Positions 37,841 through 50,617 of a stretch of DNA of 64,000 bases are shown piece after piece. The notes beneath the pieces were generated by a model, which had not been told where the DNA came from, made no database searches, and was given only the letters and a program-made list of their open reading frames with translations. Origin of the DNA: Cercis canadensis (lineage: Eukaryota > Streptophyta > Magnoliopsida > Fabales > Fabaceae); contig QAOA01000393.1 in assembly GCA_003255065.1 (NCBI GenBank), positions 1 to 64,000 on the forward strand, given 5' to 3'. Position 1 is the stretch's first letter, and every line of letters begins with the position of its first letter. Made by a program: the position numbers and the translations under genes.

Positions 37841-38950
37841 ATACCATTTCCTTAAACTTTCTTTACAATTTCAAATTCGGTAACAAATAAGTTTTACTGT
37901 TTCTACTTTTAGTGATAGATTGTGTTGAAACTTTACAGTATCTTATTACAATCTTAATATAACGATTTAAATTAATAGTGTACTTTTTGTACCTTTCTAA
38001 AATGTGTAAACCTATATCATTATAATAAACATTTATAATTTTAAAATTAATGAGAAGGGAGATGATTATAATAAGATTGCTAGATTTGAGGAAAGAGACA
38101 GCCACAATATTTTTTCTGTTGACTGTTGCACCCAATATAGAATTTTTTTTTTTTTTTTTTTTTTTACAGAGAAATTACTTTTCATAAAACAAAAAGGCTT
38201 CATTTGTTTTAGTTGTTAAGTCTGGTTGAAGTAAACTCATTTATGTCACTCCTAGGCCTAGCCTCCAATTACCCTAAATTTGTATGTATAAAAAAGAAAT
38301 TTATGCCACAGCTAGCAAATTAATAAGAATTTTAGGCAATTTAAAGTTTCTCTACCACTTCTAGGATAACTTAATATACAAAGGTAGGTTGAAGGTAGGT
38401 AGGTAATTATAGGAGACAAAGGTTAATTTTGATGGTGATACGGGGTTAAGATATGAGCTTGACAGTTTTATATTAAATTGTCATATAAGTGCCCTTTTCA
38501 ATGAATAATTGCTAACGGTTCTCTACGTATATGATTCAGCGATTCAGGAGGAGAATCACAAGTAGCTTTCAAAGATCCCAGACCAGAAGTAGCAGCAGAG
38601 AGTAGTGCATATGAAATTGCCGACCCAGACCCCCCATTGCCCCCCTCCCTCAGAAAAGAGAAGGAAGAAACAGAGAAAATAAAAAAACAACAACACATGG
38701 GACAAAGAGTAGTAAGCAAAAAAGCATCACCAAATAAAAAGCCCAAAATGAAATATCTGAAGCAGTAGAGAAAAAAAGCAAAGTGGTCGTGGTCATTAAG
38801 ACAATCCTCATGACCCAGCAGGGTAACAGCTAATTGCGACAAATTTTGTGCCTAACAAGTTGAGTTTCACATCAACAACTATTCCATATGTCAAACCTAA
38901 AGAAAGTGGTAAACCCATTAATTAAAGTCCGCGACTTGTCCACGCTTTTC
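37841..38950. other. Intergenic and upstream region of the ERF gene
   Basis: Contains a 25-base T run at about 38142-38166. A 114-codon minus-strand ORF at 38498-38842 has no family resemblance and is probably chance. Confidence 0.4.
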
Positions 38951-38974
38951 CCCCCGTTGTTTCATCGTTTCCCT

Positions 38975-39037
38975 TCCCCTTATATAACCACTCCCTTACT
39001 ACTCCTTCCCTTACCAAATCCAAAATCTTTTGAAAAT

Positions 39038-39071
<34 letters not shown>

Positions 39072-39202
39072 AAATTAAACCTTTTTTCTTTTTTTTTTTT
39101 TTCCTTACGAGACTTCTAGTATCAATTTTTATATAACAAAGTTACTACTTCTTGTTATATGTGCCTCCTCCTCCTACTACAGTCCACAACAACTACTACT
39201 AT
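38975..39202 (+). promoter_or_regulatory. ERF core promoter and leader
   Basis: A TATA box (CTTATATAACC, about 38978-38988) is followed by a pyrimidine-rich leader with a 28-base CT microsatellite (about 39041-39068) and then a T-rich run before the start codon. CT-rich leaders are common near plant transcription starts. The start site itself is inferred. Confidence 0.6.
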
Positions 39203-39886
39203 ATGGATAATAACCTTCCCTATGAAAACGTGCCTCAAAACGACACATCTACTCCTCATCGTATACAAATTCCCCATAACCTACTTGCCACTCCAACTGC
39301 ATTTGAAGATTCTCCTTCTCCATCTCCATCTCCATCTCCAAGACCCGGGTCGTCGGGTCAACATGGCACCCGGCGACACTCGGTATACCGGGGAATCCGG
39401 AGCCGGAGCGGGAAATGGGTGTCGGAGATACGAGAGCCACGTAAAACGTCGCGCATATGGCTGGGAACTTACCCCACCCCGGAGATGGCTGCTGCTGCTT
39501 ATGATGTAGCTGCTCTTGCATTGAAAGGCCCAGACACGCTCCTCAACTTCCCCGATTCTATTATTTCATATCCGATTCCGGCGTCATTGTCCGCAACTGA
39601 TATTCGTAGCGCTGCTGCTGCTGCTGCTGAGGCTAGGCTTGTGAGGCCGGAACAGGGTCCCCCACCTGCGAATTCTCAGAGATCATCAAGTAGCTCACGA
39701 TACCAAAACTATCCTTTGGAGAAGAGTGGGGGATTCATTGATGAGGATGAGCTCTTGAATATGCCCAGTTTGCTGGATGATATGGCCAGGGGAATGCAGG
39801 TAAGTCCACCGAGGATGATCAAGTCGCCACCTTCAGATGATTCTCCGGGGAATTCGGATGGAGATAATCTTTGGAGTTATTCTTGA
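39203..39886 (+). CDS. DREB-type AP2/ERF transcription factor, ERF016-018-like
   Basis: Intronless nuclear transcription factor of 227 residues. One AP2/ERF domain at about residues 61-119 starts [20 protein letters not shown] and continues [20 protein letters not shown] and [10 protein letters not shown]. Val at the WVSEIR position and the YRG/RAYD-type elements place it in the DREB branch. The following [15 protein letters not shown] and ADIR-like block ([15 protein letters not shown]) resemble group II members such as Arabidopsis ERF016-ERF018. The N terminus has an [10 protein letters not shown] run and the C terminus is acidic ([17 protein letters not shown]), a likely activation region. 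I chose the ATG at 39203. The frame stays open upstream, but without another ATG before the leader. Such genes are usually stress- or wound-induced. That is family knowledge, not visible here. Confidence 0.93.
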   Translation: MDNNLPYENVPQNDTSTPHRIQIPHNLLATPTAFEDSPSPSPSPSPRPGSSGQHGTRRHSVYRGIRSRSGKWVSEIREPRKTSRIWLGTYPTPEMAAAAYDVAALALKGPDTLLNFPDSIISYPIPASLSATDIRSAAAAAAEARLVRPEQGPPPANSQRSSSSSRYQNYPLEKSGGFIDEDELLNMPSLLDDMARGMQVSPPRMIKSPPSDDSPGNSDGDNLWSYS

Positions 39887-39956
39887 ATAAAAGGCCTTTG
39901 GTTTCGGTGAAATTTGACAATGGAAATCATATTAGATTGTCTTTTTTTTTTTTTTN

Positions 39957-39987
<31 letters not shown>

Positions 39988-42900
39988 TATTAATAACTGC
40001 TTCCAGCAGTTTTTGCTTTTTTTTGCTGCTGAGATTGGCTCTGTATATGCTTGTTTCAAGGGCTTAGGTCTAATTCTTCCCTGTGTTGGTAGAAGATTGA
40101 GTAGCCTGATAGATCTACTATTTCCTTATATGTTGGTCTAAGATTTTAATGTAAATTTTTTTGCTTTTGATCATGGGTCTCTCTATATTCTATGCTATGT
40201 GTGAATTTTGCCCTTTTCTTGTATTTTGCAGCAGATTTGTACTGAAAACTGCTTGAGCTAGATTTTTGGTTTGTGTATGTTTCAGGATTCTCTTCCATTT
40301 CCATATGGCTTTGTTGATGGAAGAAGATACTAGTTTAAGGAATGTATGATCATATCAATAGCTAGGCATTTCTCATCTATTGGGTTATATATGAGCCTAA
40401 TTATTGATAGTTTCTACAAGATTCTATATATGATTTTGGGTTCATCAAACTTGACCAATAACCTCATAGCACCTGCACTTGAAAGAACAAGGAGGAAGCC
40501 GATGAAAATCAAACAGAGAGAGATCTTTGAAGTGCTAAGAACAGAATGCTAGCTAATACTCTTTTCCTCTCTAAGATGAATGGTAGTCCGTTGTCCTCTT
40601 TTTCACTCACAATTTACAGAGATTTGCTTGGATTAAACTCAATTTCAAAAGTCTCTTTCCATGTCTGTGATGGTGGAAGAAGACAATTCCAGTGTTAACG
40701 AATGATCATAATCATATCAATATAAGTCGATGTCGGTTGGGCTACTTAGGGCCTAAGACTATGGTGTAGAAGGTTTCTGCTTTTGATGAGTGATCTATGA
40801 TTTCATCAAATGATAATAAACCTCGAAAATTTTACTCTATAATTATCAAACAAACAGATCTTGTTTTGATGCAGTAAGAGCAGAAGACAATGATTGTTTT
40901 TCCTCTTCGTCCGTAGGTAATTACAGAGAATCATATTCTTGCGTTAAACCCAGATTTCAATAAATGTTGTGAAAATTGAAACACAAGATGGACAAGAGTA
41001 TGGTGATCTCCAGTACATTTAGCTTTTGGCCTTCCCGTTGTAAAACTTTGCCGACATGACGCAAAGTTTGTGCCGACGGTCATGGCAGAATGTTTAACCA
41101 AGGTTCCTCTTTTTGAACAGCGGTTCCGTTTCCATTGCAAGATTGTCATCTTTGACAAAGAGGATGTTTCATAGTAAATATACTAAATATTCCCCTAGTG
41201 ATTAAGTTCATTTATTGGTATATTGTCTGTTAATTTTTTTGGGTTAGGCATGTAAATTTAAACTCTTAACCTCCGACAAACCACCAAAACCTCTCACCAT
41301 TAAATTATGTGTAGTGATTGAGACAGTTATCAAATTAAATTTAAATTCTTTAAGTGCTAAAATTTTGAATAACAAGTGGCAAGCTTCTCTCCTCCTTGTC
41401 TCAAGTTTAAATCTAATTGGAGGATGTAAAGAAATTCTCATAAATTTGCTAAGCGTGGGGTAGATGAATTTACTTAGACTAGCTCAGGAAGAGAGCTTTA
41501 GATATATTATGTATGACTCATGAACCCAATACTATATATATGCAACAGAAAAATAATTAAATGAATCATTAATTAGATATGATCTAGTAGCAAGTGAGAA
41601 TTTTGGATAAACTTTAAGGTTCTTAACTTTAAAACCCCTGCTATTTTCAACAGTTTAACATTGCAGAGTGATTTTTTCTAATTTCATTTGCAATATTTTT
41701 AAATAATATGTTCAAACCTAAAATTGCTTCTCGTAAAATTCATTCAAAAGAAATCAGTTCTCCACAACATGATTCTTCCCACAACAGATTTCTCATAGTA
41801 TCTTATTAACAACTTATAAAAGCTAGACTAAGCTTGCTTGATTTTATGTTGGTTCATTCCAAATCTCATTCTGTCGGCATTGAAACGTGTATTTTGGACA
41901 CAACTAAGAGGCAACAAAATATTACTCTCTAGCTTGAACAAGCATTGGACTTAAAAGGTATATAAATGCCCCTGTTGAGAATATTTTGACTTTCAAAAAA
42001 TGGTCGGCGTGTTACAGGTGCTGTAAAAAGAAAGTGTGTTGAAATAAGGTCCAAAATAGATTTTAGTAAACAAAATCATAATACATAATTTTTATTGATT
42101 ATTTGATGAAAATTATTGTAAAGTTGCTATAAAAAGCACCATCTCAAATACATTGTAAATGAACTTTTAGCTGGACTTTAAATTTAAACATGGATCTCAC
42201 AAACTTTAATGTAGTGTAATAGGAACCTTAAAAAAAATTCACAATTATAAAAAAGTATGATACAGTAAGTCCCAACAATCTTGAGTGGAAATGATCAGGT
42301 CTTACATGATATGGTAGATTAAAAAAAAAAAAAAAAGCAGAAGAAGCTATTAAAACATGACAATTTTGTTTTGCAAATGAATTTTTATTTGACTTGACTA
42401 TGTTTGGAAACTTTTAGGTTCTTATTGTGTGTAAGCAAAACTGAAAAGATTATATTTTTCTCAGACCTGCTTAAAATATATATTTTATAGTTGAATATAT
42501 GACAGCATTTTAATTCGATTGAATTGATTCAAATTTTTTATCTGTCTACACCAAGTATGCAGGCATAATTTCTCTAAAATTAAATACCAGAAACATTTAC
42601 ATATAAATCTTTATTATTTCCCTTTCCATTTGTTACGAGAAGGTGGAGAAGGGGAAAAGATGCATGGTAGTGTATATATGGGACAACTTTGAGAAAACTA
42701 AAATCAGGAATATGACTGTCACATTATAAGATATTCACTTTTTATTTTTATTTTTTTATTTTTTTTTGTGAACTACGGGGCCAAACCCAGCAAACAAGAA
42801 GAAAAACTACATCAGCACATTTCTGTGCAAAGCCAAACCAGAAGAATCCTCAAAGAGAACGTGCTACAAGTAAGAAGGAGGAGCCCAGAAGAGATCAACG

Positions 42901-44540
42901 TTGAACTCGCCGGAGTGAGCTTCTTAATCACTACAGTTCGAAATGCATTTATATTAAATGAATTCTGTGATAAAGTTTATTTGATACTTAGTCATATATA
43001 AATAATGAATACAATTCATTTATAAATCTTACCTTGTATTTGTTAATATTATTAAATTTCATAGGATTTTAGTAGAATTATCTTATAAATTAATTAAGTC
43101 ATGCTTGATATTGTATTTGCATTTTATAGATGTTTCAAATATGGTTGTATTTTTTTTTTTTTTTCCATTAGATACTATACAATGCGCTATATAACATATT
43201 TTCTTCTAAAATCATCTCACCCTATTCAATGAGATTTGAACATGGAATTTTTACAATAAAATATCAAATACTTATTCATTTGAATGTCCCTTTGAGACAA
43301 AAATAATTGCATTTGCTTATTCATTCATGATCTCTCTTAAGAGAACCTGAAAGATCTCGTAGCATTTCTATTAGAATGAATGATATTGAAGTATTCTTTC
43401 TTAATAAACTTAAACTCATTGTCTCATAGAACGACATATTGTATTATAATTACATCAGCTTTAGATTTTTAAATATTACATAAAATTTTGATGTTAAAAT
43501 GAAAGAATGGATCAGCTCAACTCAAAACGTCTAATATCAATGGATGAAAATCTGGTATTTCTTCTTTTAATATGAAAAACAGAAAGATTCCCGTCTCTAC
43601 CCTTTGAAGGGGAATAAAGAAAAGCTGAAAACAACGTCTAAGGTCAATAATTCCAATTTTCCATTCTCTACTACAACTTGAGTTCTTAGCCAGACTACCA
43701 ACTTAGAGCAATGGACCCCTCCTAACTTTTTGAAAGAAAAAATATTCTATCTAATATGTCTCGTAAATTTTGATATAAAAATATTTATGTGAATTAATCT
43801 TTAGTTCTCTTTCTGTTTTTCATATATTTTAACGGAGAATTTCAATGTTTAAAATTCATAATTGCATTGCCTATTATATATTTTAAAACTTAAAACTGTA
43901 AACATATAAAGGTAGCTAGTTAGGAATTGTTTATTGTTTCTCTTAGTAATTAGTGTGAATTACGTTTCTTTAAAAAAATATTTTCAAAAACCAGGATTTC
44001 AGAGGTGATGTTAAAATATTTACTAACTGAACTAACCAGTTATATAATGCATTAATAATGAATCATTTTAAAATTTACTAGCAATGTGCTTTATTGGCAT
44101 AGGGGTAATTTTTTAAAAAGAATATAAATTGGTAAAATTATATTCTGTTGAAATATATAAATATGATAGGCCCTTTTAAATTAGTAAAATTATATATTGT
44201 TGGATGTCATGGTCTAATGGTACTTTCCCAGGTCTTCAGAACCATCATGTTTAATGTTATGTGTTCAATTCTCATTATGTATTTAATTTCATCCATTTTT
44301 TTCGGCTTGTTACGCTCTTATATAACAAAAAATTATATACTATTTAACTTTATACTATTTGAATATATAATTTTTTTTCAAAAATCTAAACCTCCCTTCC
44401 AGTAAAATTTCCAAATAATCAAATATGATGGGATTATACAAGAGCTTTAGCTTCCCTATATTCCCTAGAGGTACTAATATTTTGATTTATGCCTTTAAGT
44501 AGAGATTAGCCTAATTACTTAATGCATACTAAATATATAA
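39887..44540. other. Intergenic, 3' flank of ERF and AT-rich sequence
   Basis: Starts with the ERF 3' UTR and a T run of about 43 bases with an N at 39956. Short ORFs at 40346, 40931 and 42768 match no family. At about 44195-44290 a tRNA-like TGGTCTAATGGTA followed by TGTTCAATTCTC suggests another SINE head. Confidence 0.4.
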
Positions 44541-44722
44541 TTTTTTTTTTGTTTTAATGGTAAGGGTATTCTAGGGCGTACTTTTACGCATCAAAACTAA
44601 GTTCTTCATCGGATGATCTTAAGGACGCATTCCCTACATCAGCTTGGTGCATCTAGGAGAATTCAAACTTTGGCTAACTTCAATAAACTTATTACATCCT
44701 AACTACTAGGTCAACTCCTTAG
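44541..44722 (-). mobile_element. tRNA-derived SINE, family 1 (copy a)
   Basis: Minus-strand head at about 44722 reads GTTGACCTAGTAGTTAGGAT, with the B-box-like AAAGTTTGAATTCTCC. The shared body contains CCTTAAGATCATCCGATG and the copy ends in a T run on the plus strand (poly(A) on the minus strand) at 44541-44550. It is the same family as 44901-45108 and 50408-50617. Confidence 0.65.
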
Positions 44723-44900
44723 CGTTCTGGTAAAATATATAGGGCTGTAACATAATAATGTTAGAATATTTTTTGGTCTATTACAAGAGATAAGTGAAAT
44801 TAATTATGTCGTGTGTATTGTGCTTATGCCCATCCCACTTGTTTCCATATAAATTGAAATTAGATATGAGATTTCAAAATCTTATATTTAGTATAACATT

Positions 44901-45108
44901 AAGGGTTTGGCCTAGTGATAAAGACACAATAGGTTTATCCAAGCTAGTCAAGGTTTAGATTTTATGACCAACACTCAAGAAATTTTCTCCCTTGAATGCA
45001 TCGGGCCGATATGAGGTGTGAGCTCTTAAAATCGATCAAAAATAAACTTAATCTCGATATGTGAAAACTGACCTAAGAATACATTTATTGCTAAAAGTAA
45101 AAAAAAAA
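44901..45108 (+). mobile_element. tRNA-derived SINE, family 1 (copy b)
   Basis: Head GGGTTTGGCCTAGTGATAAA (A box), then CTAGTCAAGGTTTAGATTTT at the B box, a body with GAGCTCTTAAAATCGATC and a 3' A run at about 45099-45108. Length is 208 bp, close to the other two copies. Confidence 0.7.
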
Positions 45109-45217
45109 GTTATGGCTTTAGTATGCAGTATGTTATTAGGCTTATTTCTACTCAAAAGCATGAATCATAATATTAGAACCTCTAGTGAATATAGGGAAGC
45201 TGAAGCTCCTGTATAAG

Positions 45218-46005
45218 TGTCACAGGCCGACAAGTTCACCCTTGCCAAACCGCGCGGCACTTGTGTAACTCCTCTAAGAAAGCAAGTCAACATATCACAT
45301 TCGATCCAACCCACACATGTTAAGTGACTAAACAACCGATAATATACCCAAGGCTTGACAATGGCATCCTTTGCAAGTGCGACAACGATAACATACATAT
45401 TGTAGCATCTTAAGTATTGCACACAACAAGCAAGCCAACACAACAGGCACGCACACACCAAAGTAAGCATCACACACTAGTGAGTAAAACATAAGGTGGC
45501 AAATATATAAGAAGAGATGCTACTCCTTTTATTGATTGATATGAGTGTAATACAATACCTTGGCAATGTGTAAGGGAAGTAAACAATAACACAAAACCTA
45601 CCCCTATGCTAGCACCAAGTCCCACCGGGGTCACCTAGCACCCTTCCCCTAAAGAGACTAATATGCAGATTCCCTCCCGGCATGATCAAATATCATTTTT
45701 CTCACCCAACATAAGGCCTCTTTTTATAGTTTTGGGTATCAAAAAGCCTATTAAGATATATTTAAATTCATCTAAAATCACGAGCTACGTGGCCATGTGC
45801 CAAACACCCGCATTGGACAAGTGTAGTGAAGTGAAAAGATGAAAATACCTCCAAACTTTACAAAAATGGCAAAAATTATACAATGCTCTGTTTAGGCTCA
45901 AATTTGGCATGTGGCTTCTCTAGACTCCTCTTTACCTCTTTACAAAGTTTCAAATCAATTAGAGTTGTCTAGGTGCCCAAAATCTGCTTGTCACGCTTAC
46001 AGACA
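45218..46005 (-). repeat. LTR (3' LTR in element orientation)
   Basis: Direct repeat of 48822-49603, starting TGTCACAGG on the plus strand in both. Confidence 0.88.
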
Positions 46006-48821
46006 GTGATATTCTCCCCCATTTGATTGATTGATGTCCTCGTTGACCCTGTTGCTGAAGGCTTCGAATGCTGCTTAAGATCTTCAACTTCTGCTAGTCT
46101 CCTCTTATTAGTCTTATGTCTCTGTTTGCATCTTCAACTTCACCAGAACTGTTGTGGATGCCCTAAGGTAGCACCGCTTGAACGGCTAAAATCTCCCTCG
46201 GTTGAACAACTTCGTCTACTCGCTGAGGTTGAAACTAGGTCTTGTGGGCTAGCTACATGCACGACCTTCTCCACTTGACAAAGTTGGCATATCCTTCTGG
46301 TAACATCTTCCTCCAAGTTGCTGGTTGTAGATTAAGCTCCAAGGTCTTCGTCCACGATTCAACTCCTTCCTTGTAAGCATTCTTGCTTCCAAGTACTTTT
46401 AGTTAAACTCTGTCATGATCTCGTAAACTGACAAACTTTCAGATTGACATCTTTTGTAGCTCCACCAATATGTAGGGAATGAACACATGTAACCTGTAAA
46501 ATAATTTCACAAAGAAGCTCTCCATTAGTCACAGTGTCCCTCTTTCAACTCTCGAAATAAGAATATAGCCTGATGTACATGTTGAACTCAATTTGCTGCT
46601 TCTGTCAAACTAAGAGGTTAAAACTCCTAAGGAATCCTTTTCAAATCTAGTAGGAACTCAGGAAGTATCCCACTAGTAGCCGGCTCAAGCAACTTAAGTA
46701 ACTCGAGCAAAGGTAAGAACCAAAACCAAAATGATAAGCTAGCTTGTCTGTTATACAATACTTCAATGCTGGAATAAAATTCCTCTTCATTCACAAGGAA
46801 CCACTCTCGCGAGGTTTATTATTGCACGAAGTGGCACCATTGGCCCCGTAGAGCTCTCTCTACTACATTCTGCTGACAAACAAAATAGTTAAAAAGTGGG
46901 GCTAATCGCCCATGCGATTCACAACACCCCTGCCTTCATGGCACAAAATTCTCAATTGATTTGCTACAACACATCACGGTACCCCCTCTAGAGCACCCTC
47001 CATAAGTCTTACTTTCTAATGGTTTGGCCTTCAGTTGTTTCTTTTCTCATTCCTTCAATGCATTCTTGCATTAAGGTTATCACTCAGACCATTGTCCTCC
47101 ACTTCATAGTGTCATTATCACAAGCACCCTTGCAACTAAGTTTTTCTCCATTAGTGGATCGACGTGGTTCACCCCACCGCCATCTTTCTAGGTTCTCTGC
47201 AAGCACATCCCTCGAATAAGGCCTCCCCCTTTTGGATTCCCTTATCTTATCACATGATGTCAAGCAACAGAACTATTTTCTTGATAATTTCTCAATCAAA
47301 TACCTTTGTGGTCTCACTAATCTTCATATGGTCATCGTTCATGAACTTTTCTTAAGAGGGCCTCACACCTGGCATCGCACAATCTTTCGGAGGGCTTATT
47401 CGTCTCTACTTCTGTGAAGGTCCTCAACAACCCTTCTCTTGGAAGCACAACTTCTTTATCTTCATTTTCTCATATTTTGTACCCCAAAGAAACCGCTACA
47501 ACTATAGGCTCATGCCCCTTGAACTCCTTCATGGATTACAAAACGAACACAAGCTTGACCCTTTCAGTTACACATTCTCAGCCCAATACAAGTTTTCCTA
47601 CACTTGCTTGAGTGACAAACAAAAGTTTCTAGAACAAACAGAACTTGACGTGCCATGAGGAATTTGATGACCAGACATCTCATAATAACATATCTAAACA
47701 ACAATGAAAGTATTAACCTATACTACGATCCAGGATCTCTCTATACCTCATGGGTCGATAAGGCACAACTTTCATGTGACTTGAGTCTTTCTCTACTCCA
47801 AGTCAAACCTATCGGTTGCTGTTACAAACTTGAAACTATGAGAAGTATCAATCTCTACCCTCGCACTTAGAACTGTATTTCCAACAAGTTTATTGTTATT
47901 GCAAAGCCACAAGTCTTTGTCTCAATAAATTCTCTTCAAATTTAGCCATTAACCTGTTATTGGCTACTCGAAATTACTATCCCCTGGTGGAGTAAGATAG
48001 ACTCCCATGGTCCTTTCCCCCACTTCTCACTTAGCTCAACTTGCAAGATTGGCCACCACTCCCACTCGAGGGACTTTATGTGATGTAGTCTGACAAGCAT
48101 CCACTATCATGCACTTTAAGAAAACAAGGCCACACCTAATTTTTCCCAACAAGGCCCAAACACTAACACACATGCAAAGAGCATCTTATATGTCTACTTC
48201 TTCAACAAGCTTCCTTATTTATAACTAGTTCCATACTAGCATGCCCAATCTTCCAAGAGCTTGAACCCCACAACTCTCGCTTGAGTTCTACTCAAGTGTT
48301 GATGGCACACCTCTGGGTAAGACTGGTTCTCAAAATCTTTCTTTTCCACAACTCGTCTCATCCTCTGATGAGTTTCACATAGTAGTTATCTTGTCCTTCT
48401 GCTTCCACCAAGTTAGTCTCTATTGCTCGTAAGTATTATCCCCATGTCTCAAGTTCCTTTAGCGTCTCACATCTCAACAAGTTCATACAATTGGTCTCCA
48501 TCTTCTATCATCCCACTTGGTTGCAGCGATTGCCTCTTGCAACACACTTCTGCTAACTCTTTGACAGCGCTCCCAAGCATGTTGGTCATGCTCATAATAA
48601 CCACTAGGTGCATGCACCCATGGAGTGTAAGACATCCCAACAAGTCCTATAAACTGATGAGATAAGAAAGCTTGAATTCACCCAATGTCACTTCTTCCTA
48701 TTGTCTCTGGTGTACCAGATGACTTAGCCTAAAAAACCTTGATCAACTCTATTCACGGTGCAACAATCATGATCAACATGATGGTCCTGTTCTACACTAG
48801 TAATAGGGCTTTGATACCAAC

Positions 48822-49603
48822 TGTCACAGGTCGACGAGTTCACCTTTGCCAGACCGCACGTCACTTACATAACTCCTTTGAGAAAGCAAGTTAGCCTATT
48901 TCATTCGATCCAAGCCACACATGTTAAGTGACTAAGCAACCGATAATATACCTGAGACTTGACAATAGCATCCCTTGCAAGCGCGACAATAATATCATGC
49001 ACATTATAGCATCTCAAGTATTGCACACAACAAGCAATCCAACACAATAGGCACACGCAAACCAAAGTAAGTGCCACACACTAGTGAGTAAAACAGAATG
49101 CAGCAAATATATAAGAAGAGGGGCTACTCATTTTATTGATTGATATGAGTGCAATACAATATCTTGACAATGTGTAAGGGAAGTAAATAACAATACAAAG
49201 CTTACCCTTATGCTAGCACCAAGTCCCACCCCGGGTCACCTGGCAACCTCTCCCTAAAGAGACTAATATGTGGATTTCCTCTCAACATGACCAAATATCA
49301 TTTTTCCCACCCAATATAAAGCCTCTTTTTAGAGTTCTAAGTATCGAAACGCCTATTAAGATATATGTAAATTCATCTAAAACCATGAGCTACATGGTCA
49401 TGTGCTGAACACCCACACTGGACAAGTGTAGTAAAGTGAAAAGATAAAAATACTCCCAAACTTTACAAAAATGGCAAAAATTATACAATTCTCCATTTGT
49501 ACTCAAATTTGGCATGGGGCTTCTATAGACTCCTTTTTACAAAGTTTCAAATTAATTGGAGTTGTTTAGATACCTAAAATTTGCTCATCACATTTGTAGA
49601 GCA
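48822..49603 (-). repeat. LTR (5' LTR in element orientation)
   Basis: Direct repeat of 45218-46005. The adjoining primer-binding site at about 48809-48821 fixes the orientation. Confidence 0.88.
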
Positions 49604-50407
49604 TGAGATGGGGTAAGCGATAGGAAAGGCTTTAACCATGGACAGTTTCACGCAAAAAGATAATGATAGTGCCCTTTTCCAGATGTGTAAAAGGACATGG
49701 ATGCAAAAAAGGGGGTGGTCCATGCGCAATTTCCATTACTGTCTAAGGTGATTAGATGTGAGTCTGGCCGACCAATCGCACATAATTAAAGAAAAAGAAG
49801 ATGTAAGAGATGGTAATATACAGACTTGGTTCAATTCACCTAGCTAGAAATGCAGACGGCAAGAGATCAGTGAAACACTGTTCCAAAAGCGGCTATCTAT
49901 AAGAGAACTTAACAAATACAAAAAGGGGGTTAAGATATCCACAATCCACATCGATTTCACTTATCTTTTTCACTATTTAGAGTAATAATATAGTATCTAG
50001 TGGGGTTTGTTTCAATAATTCATACCAAAAATCTCTAATCGGCTTTTTCTGATTAAACCATATAGTATGCTCAGTCAGTTATGTGTCCGTGTTTGCATTA
50101 GAGGGACATGTGACCTTGCACACAACCAAACAAAGCATCAATCAACAAATCCAATTATAAAGTGGCGCTCGGGCAAATATAATTTTGATGCTAGATTTTT
50201 TTAGTGTGAATCGACAATCTTATGATAAATTTTGAGGAAATTTTTAAGTAAGGTCGTAGATTCAAAATATTGTCAAATGTATTGACTTAAAGTTATGTGA
50301 GAACAATTAATGTACACAAATTATATTTGTATATTAATTGGTCTCTATGTTTGTATTTACAAAATCACACATATCATTTTCAGGACTTTGCAGGTTTTAT
50401 GTTTGAT
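49604..50407. other. Intergenic, nothing recognised
   Basis: Sequence of average composition right of the LTR element, with no gene or repeat that I can name. Confidence 0.4.
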
Positions 50408-50617
50408 TTTTTTTTTTTATTTTGATTGTGAGGGTATTTTTTTGTCAGCTTTCATGTTTTGAGACTAAGTCCCTCGTTAGACGATCTTAAGAGCACACCC
50501 ATCACATTAGCCTATTACATTAAGGGAAAAAATTCTCCTAGGTGTTGGGCCCAATATTCGAACATTGACTAACTTGGATAAACATATCCCATACTTACCA
50601 ATAAGTCAAACCCTAAG
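50408..50617 (-). mobile_element. tRNA-derived SINE, family 1 (copy c)
   Basis: On the minus strand it starts GGTTTGACTTATTGGTAAG (A box), followed by AATGTTCGAATATTGG (B box), AGAATTTTTTCCCTTAATG and GCTCTTAAGATCGTC. It ends in a poly(A), seen as a T run at 50409-50419 on the plus strand. It is the best-preserved copy of the family. Confidence 0.72.

Larger units (their letters stand above)
45218..49603 (-). mobile_element. LTR retrotransposon fossil, non-autonomous (two LTRs, no recognisable pol)
   Basis: Two direct LTRs of about 785 bp (45218-46005 and 48822-49603) bound 2.8 kb of internal sequence. In element orientation (minus strand) the LTRs end CCTGTGACA. The primer-binding site next to the right-hand LTR reads TTGGTATCAAAGC, complementary to an initiator-Met-type tRNA end. 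A polypurine tract (AATGGGGGAGAAT) precedes the left-hand LTR. The internal part contains no reverse transcriptase, integrase or RNase H that I can recognise, so it resembles a large retrotransposon derivative. It looks broken throughout. LTR divergence by eye is around 10 percent or more, suggesting an insertion of several million years. No matching 5-bp target duplication was found. Superfamily is uncertain; Gypsy is a guess. Confidence 0.85.

Noticed and set aside
38498-38842. Minus-strand ORF of 114 codons upstream of the ERF
   Set aside because: It resembles no family, has low-complexity hydrophobic composition and lies in the ERF upstream region.
39159-39509. Second-frame ORF within the ERF gene
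   Set aside because: It is a shadow of the AP2-coding frame.
45165-45473. Minus-strand ORF of 102 codons
   Set aside because: It lies within the LTR of the retroelement fossil and has no family resemblance.
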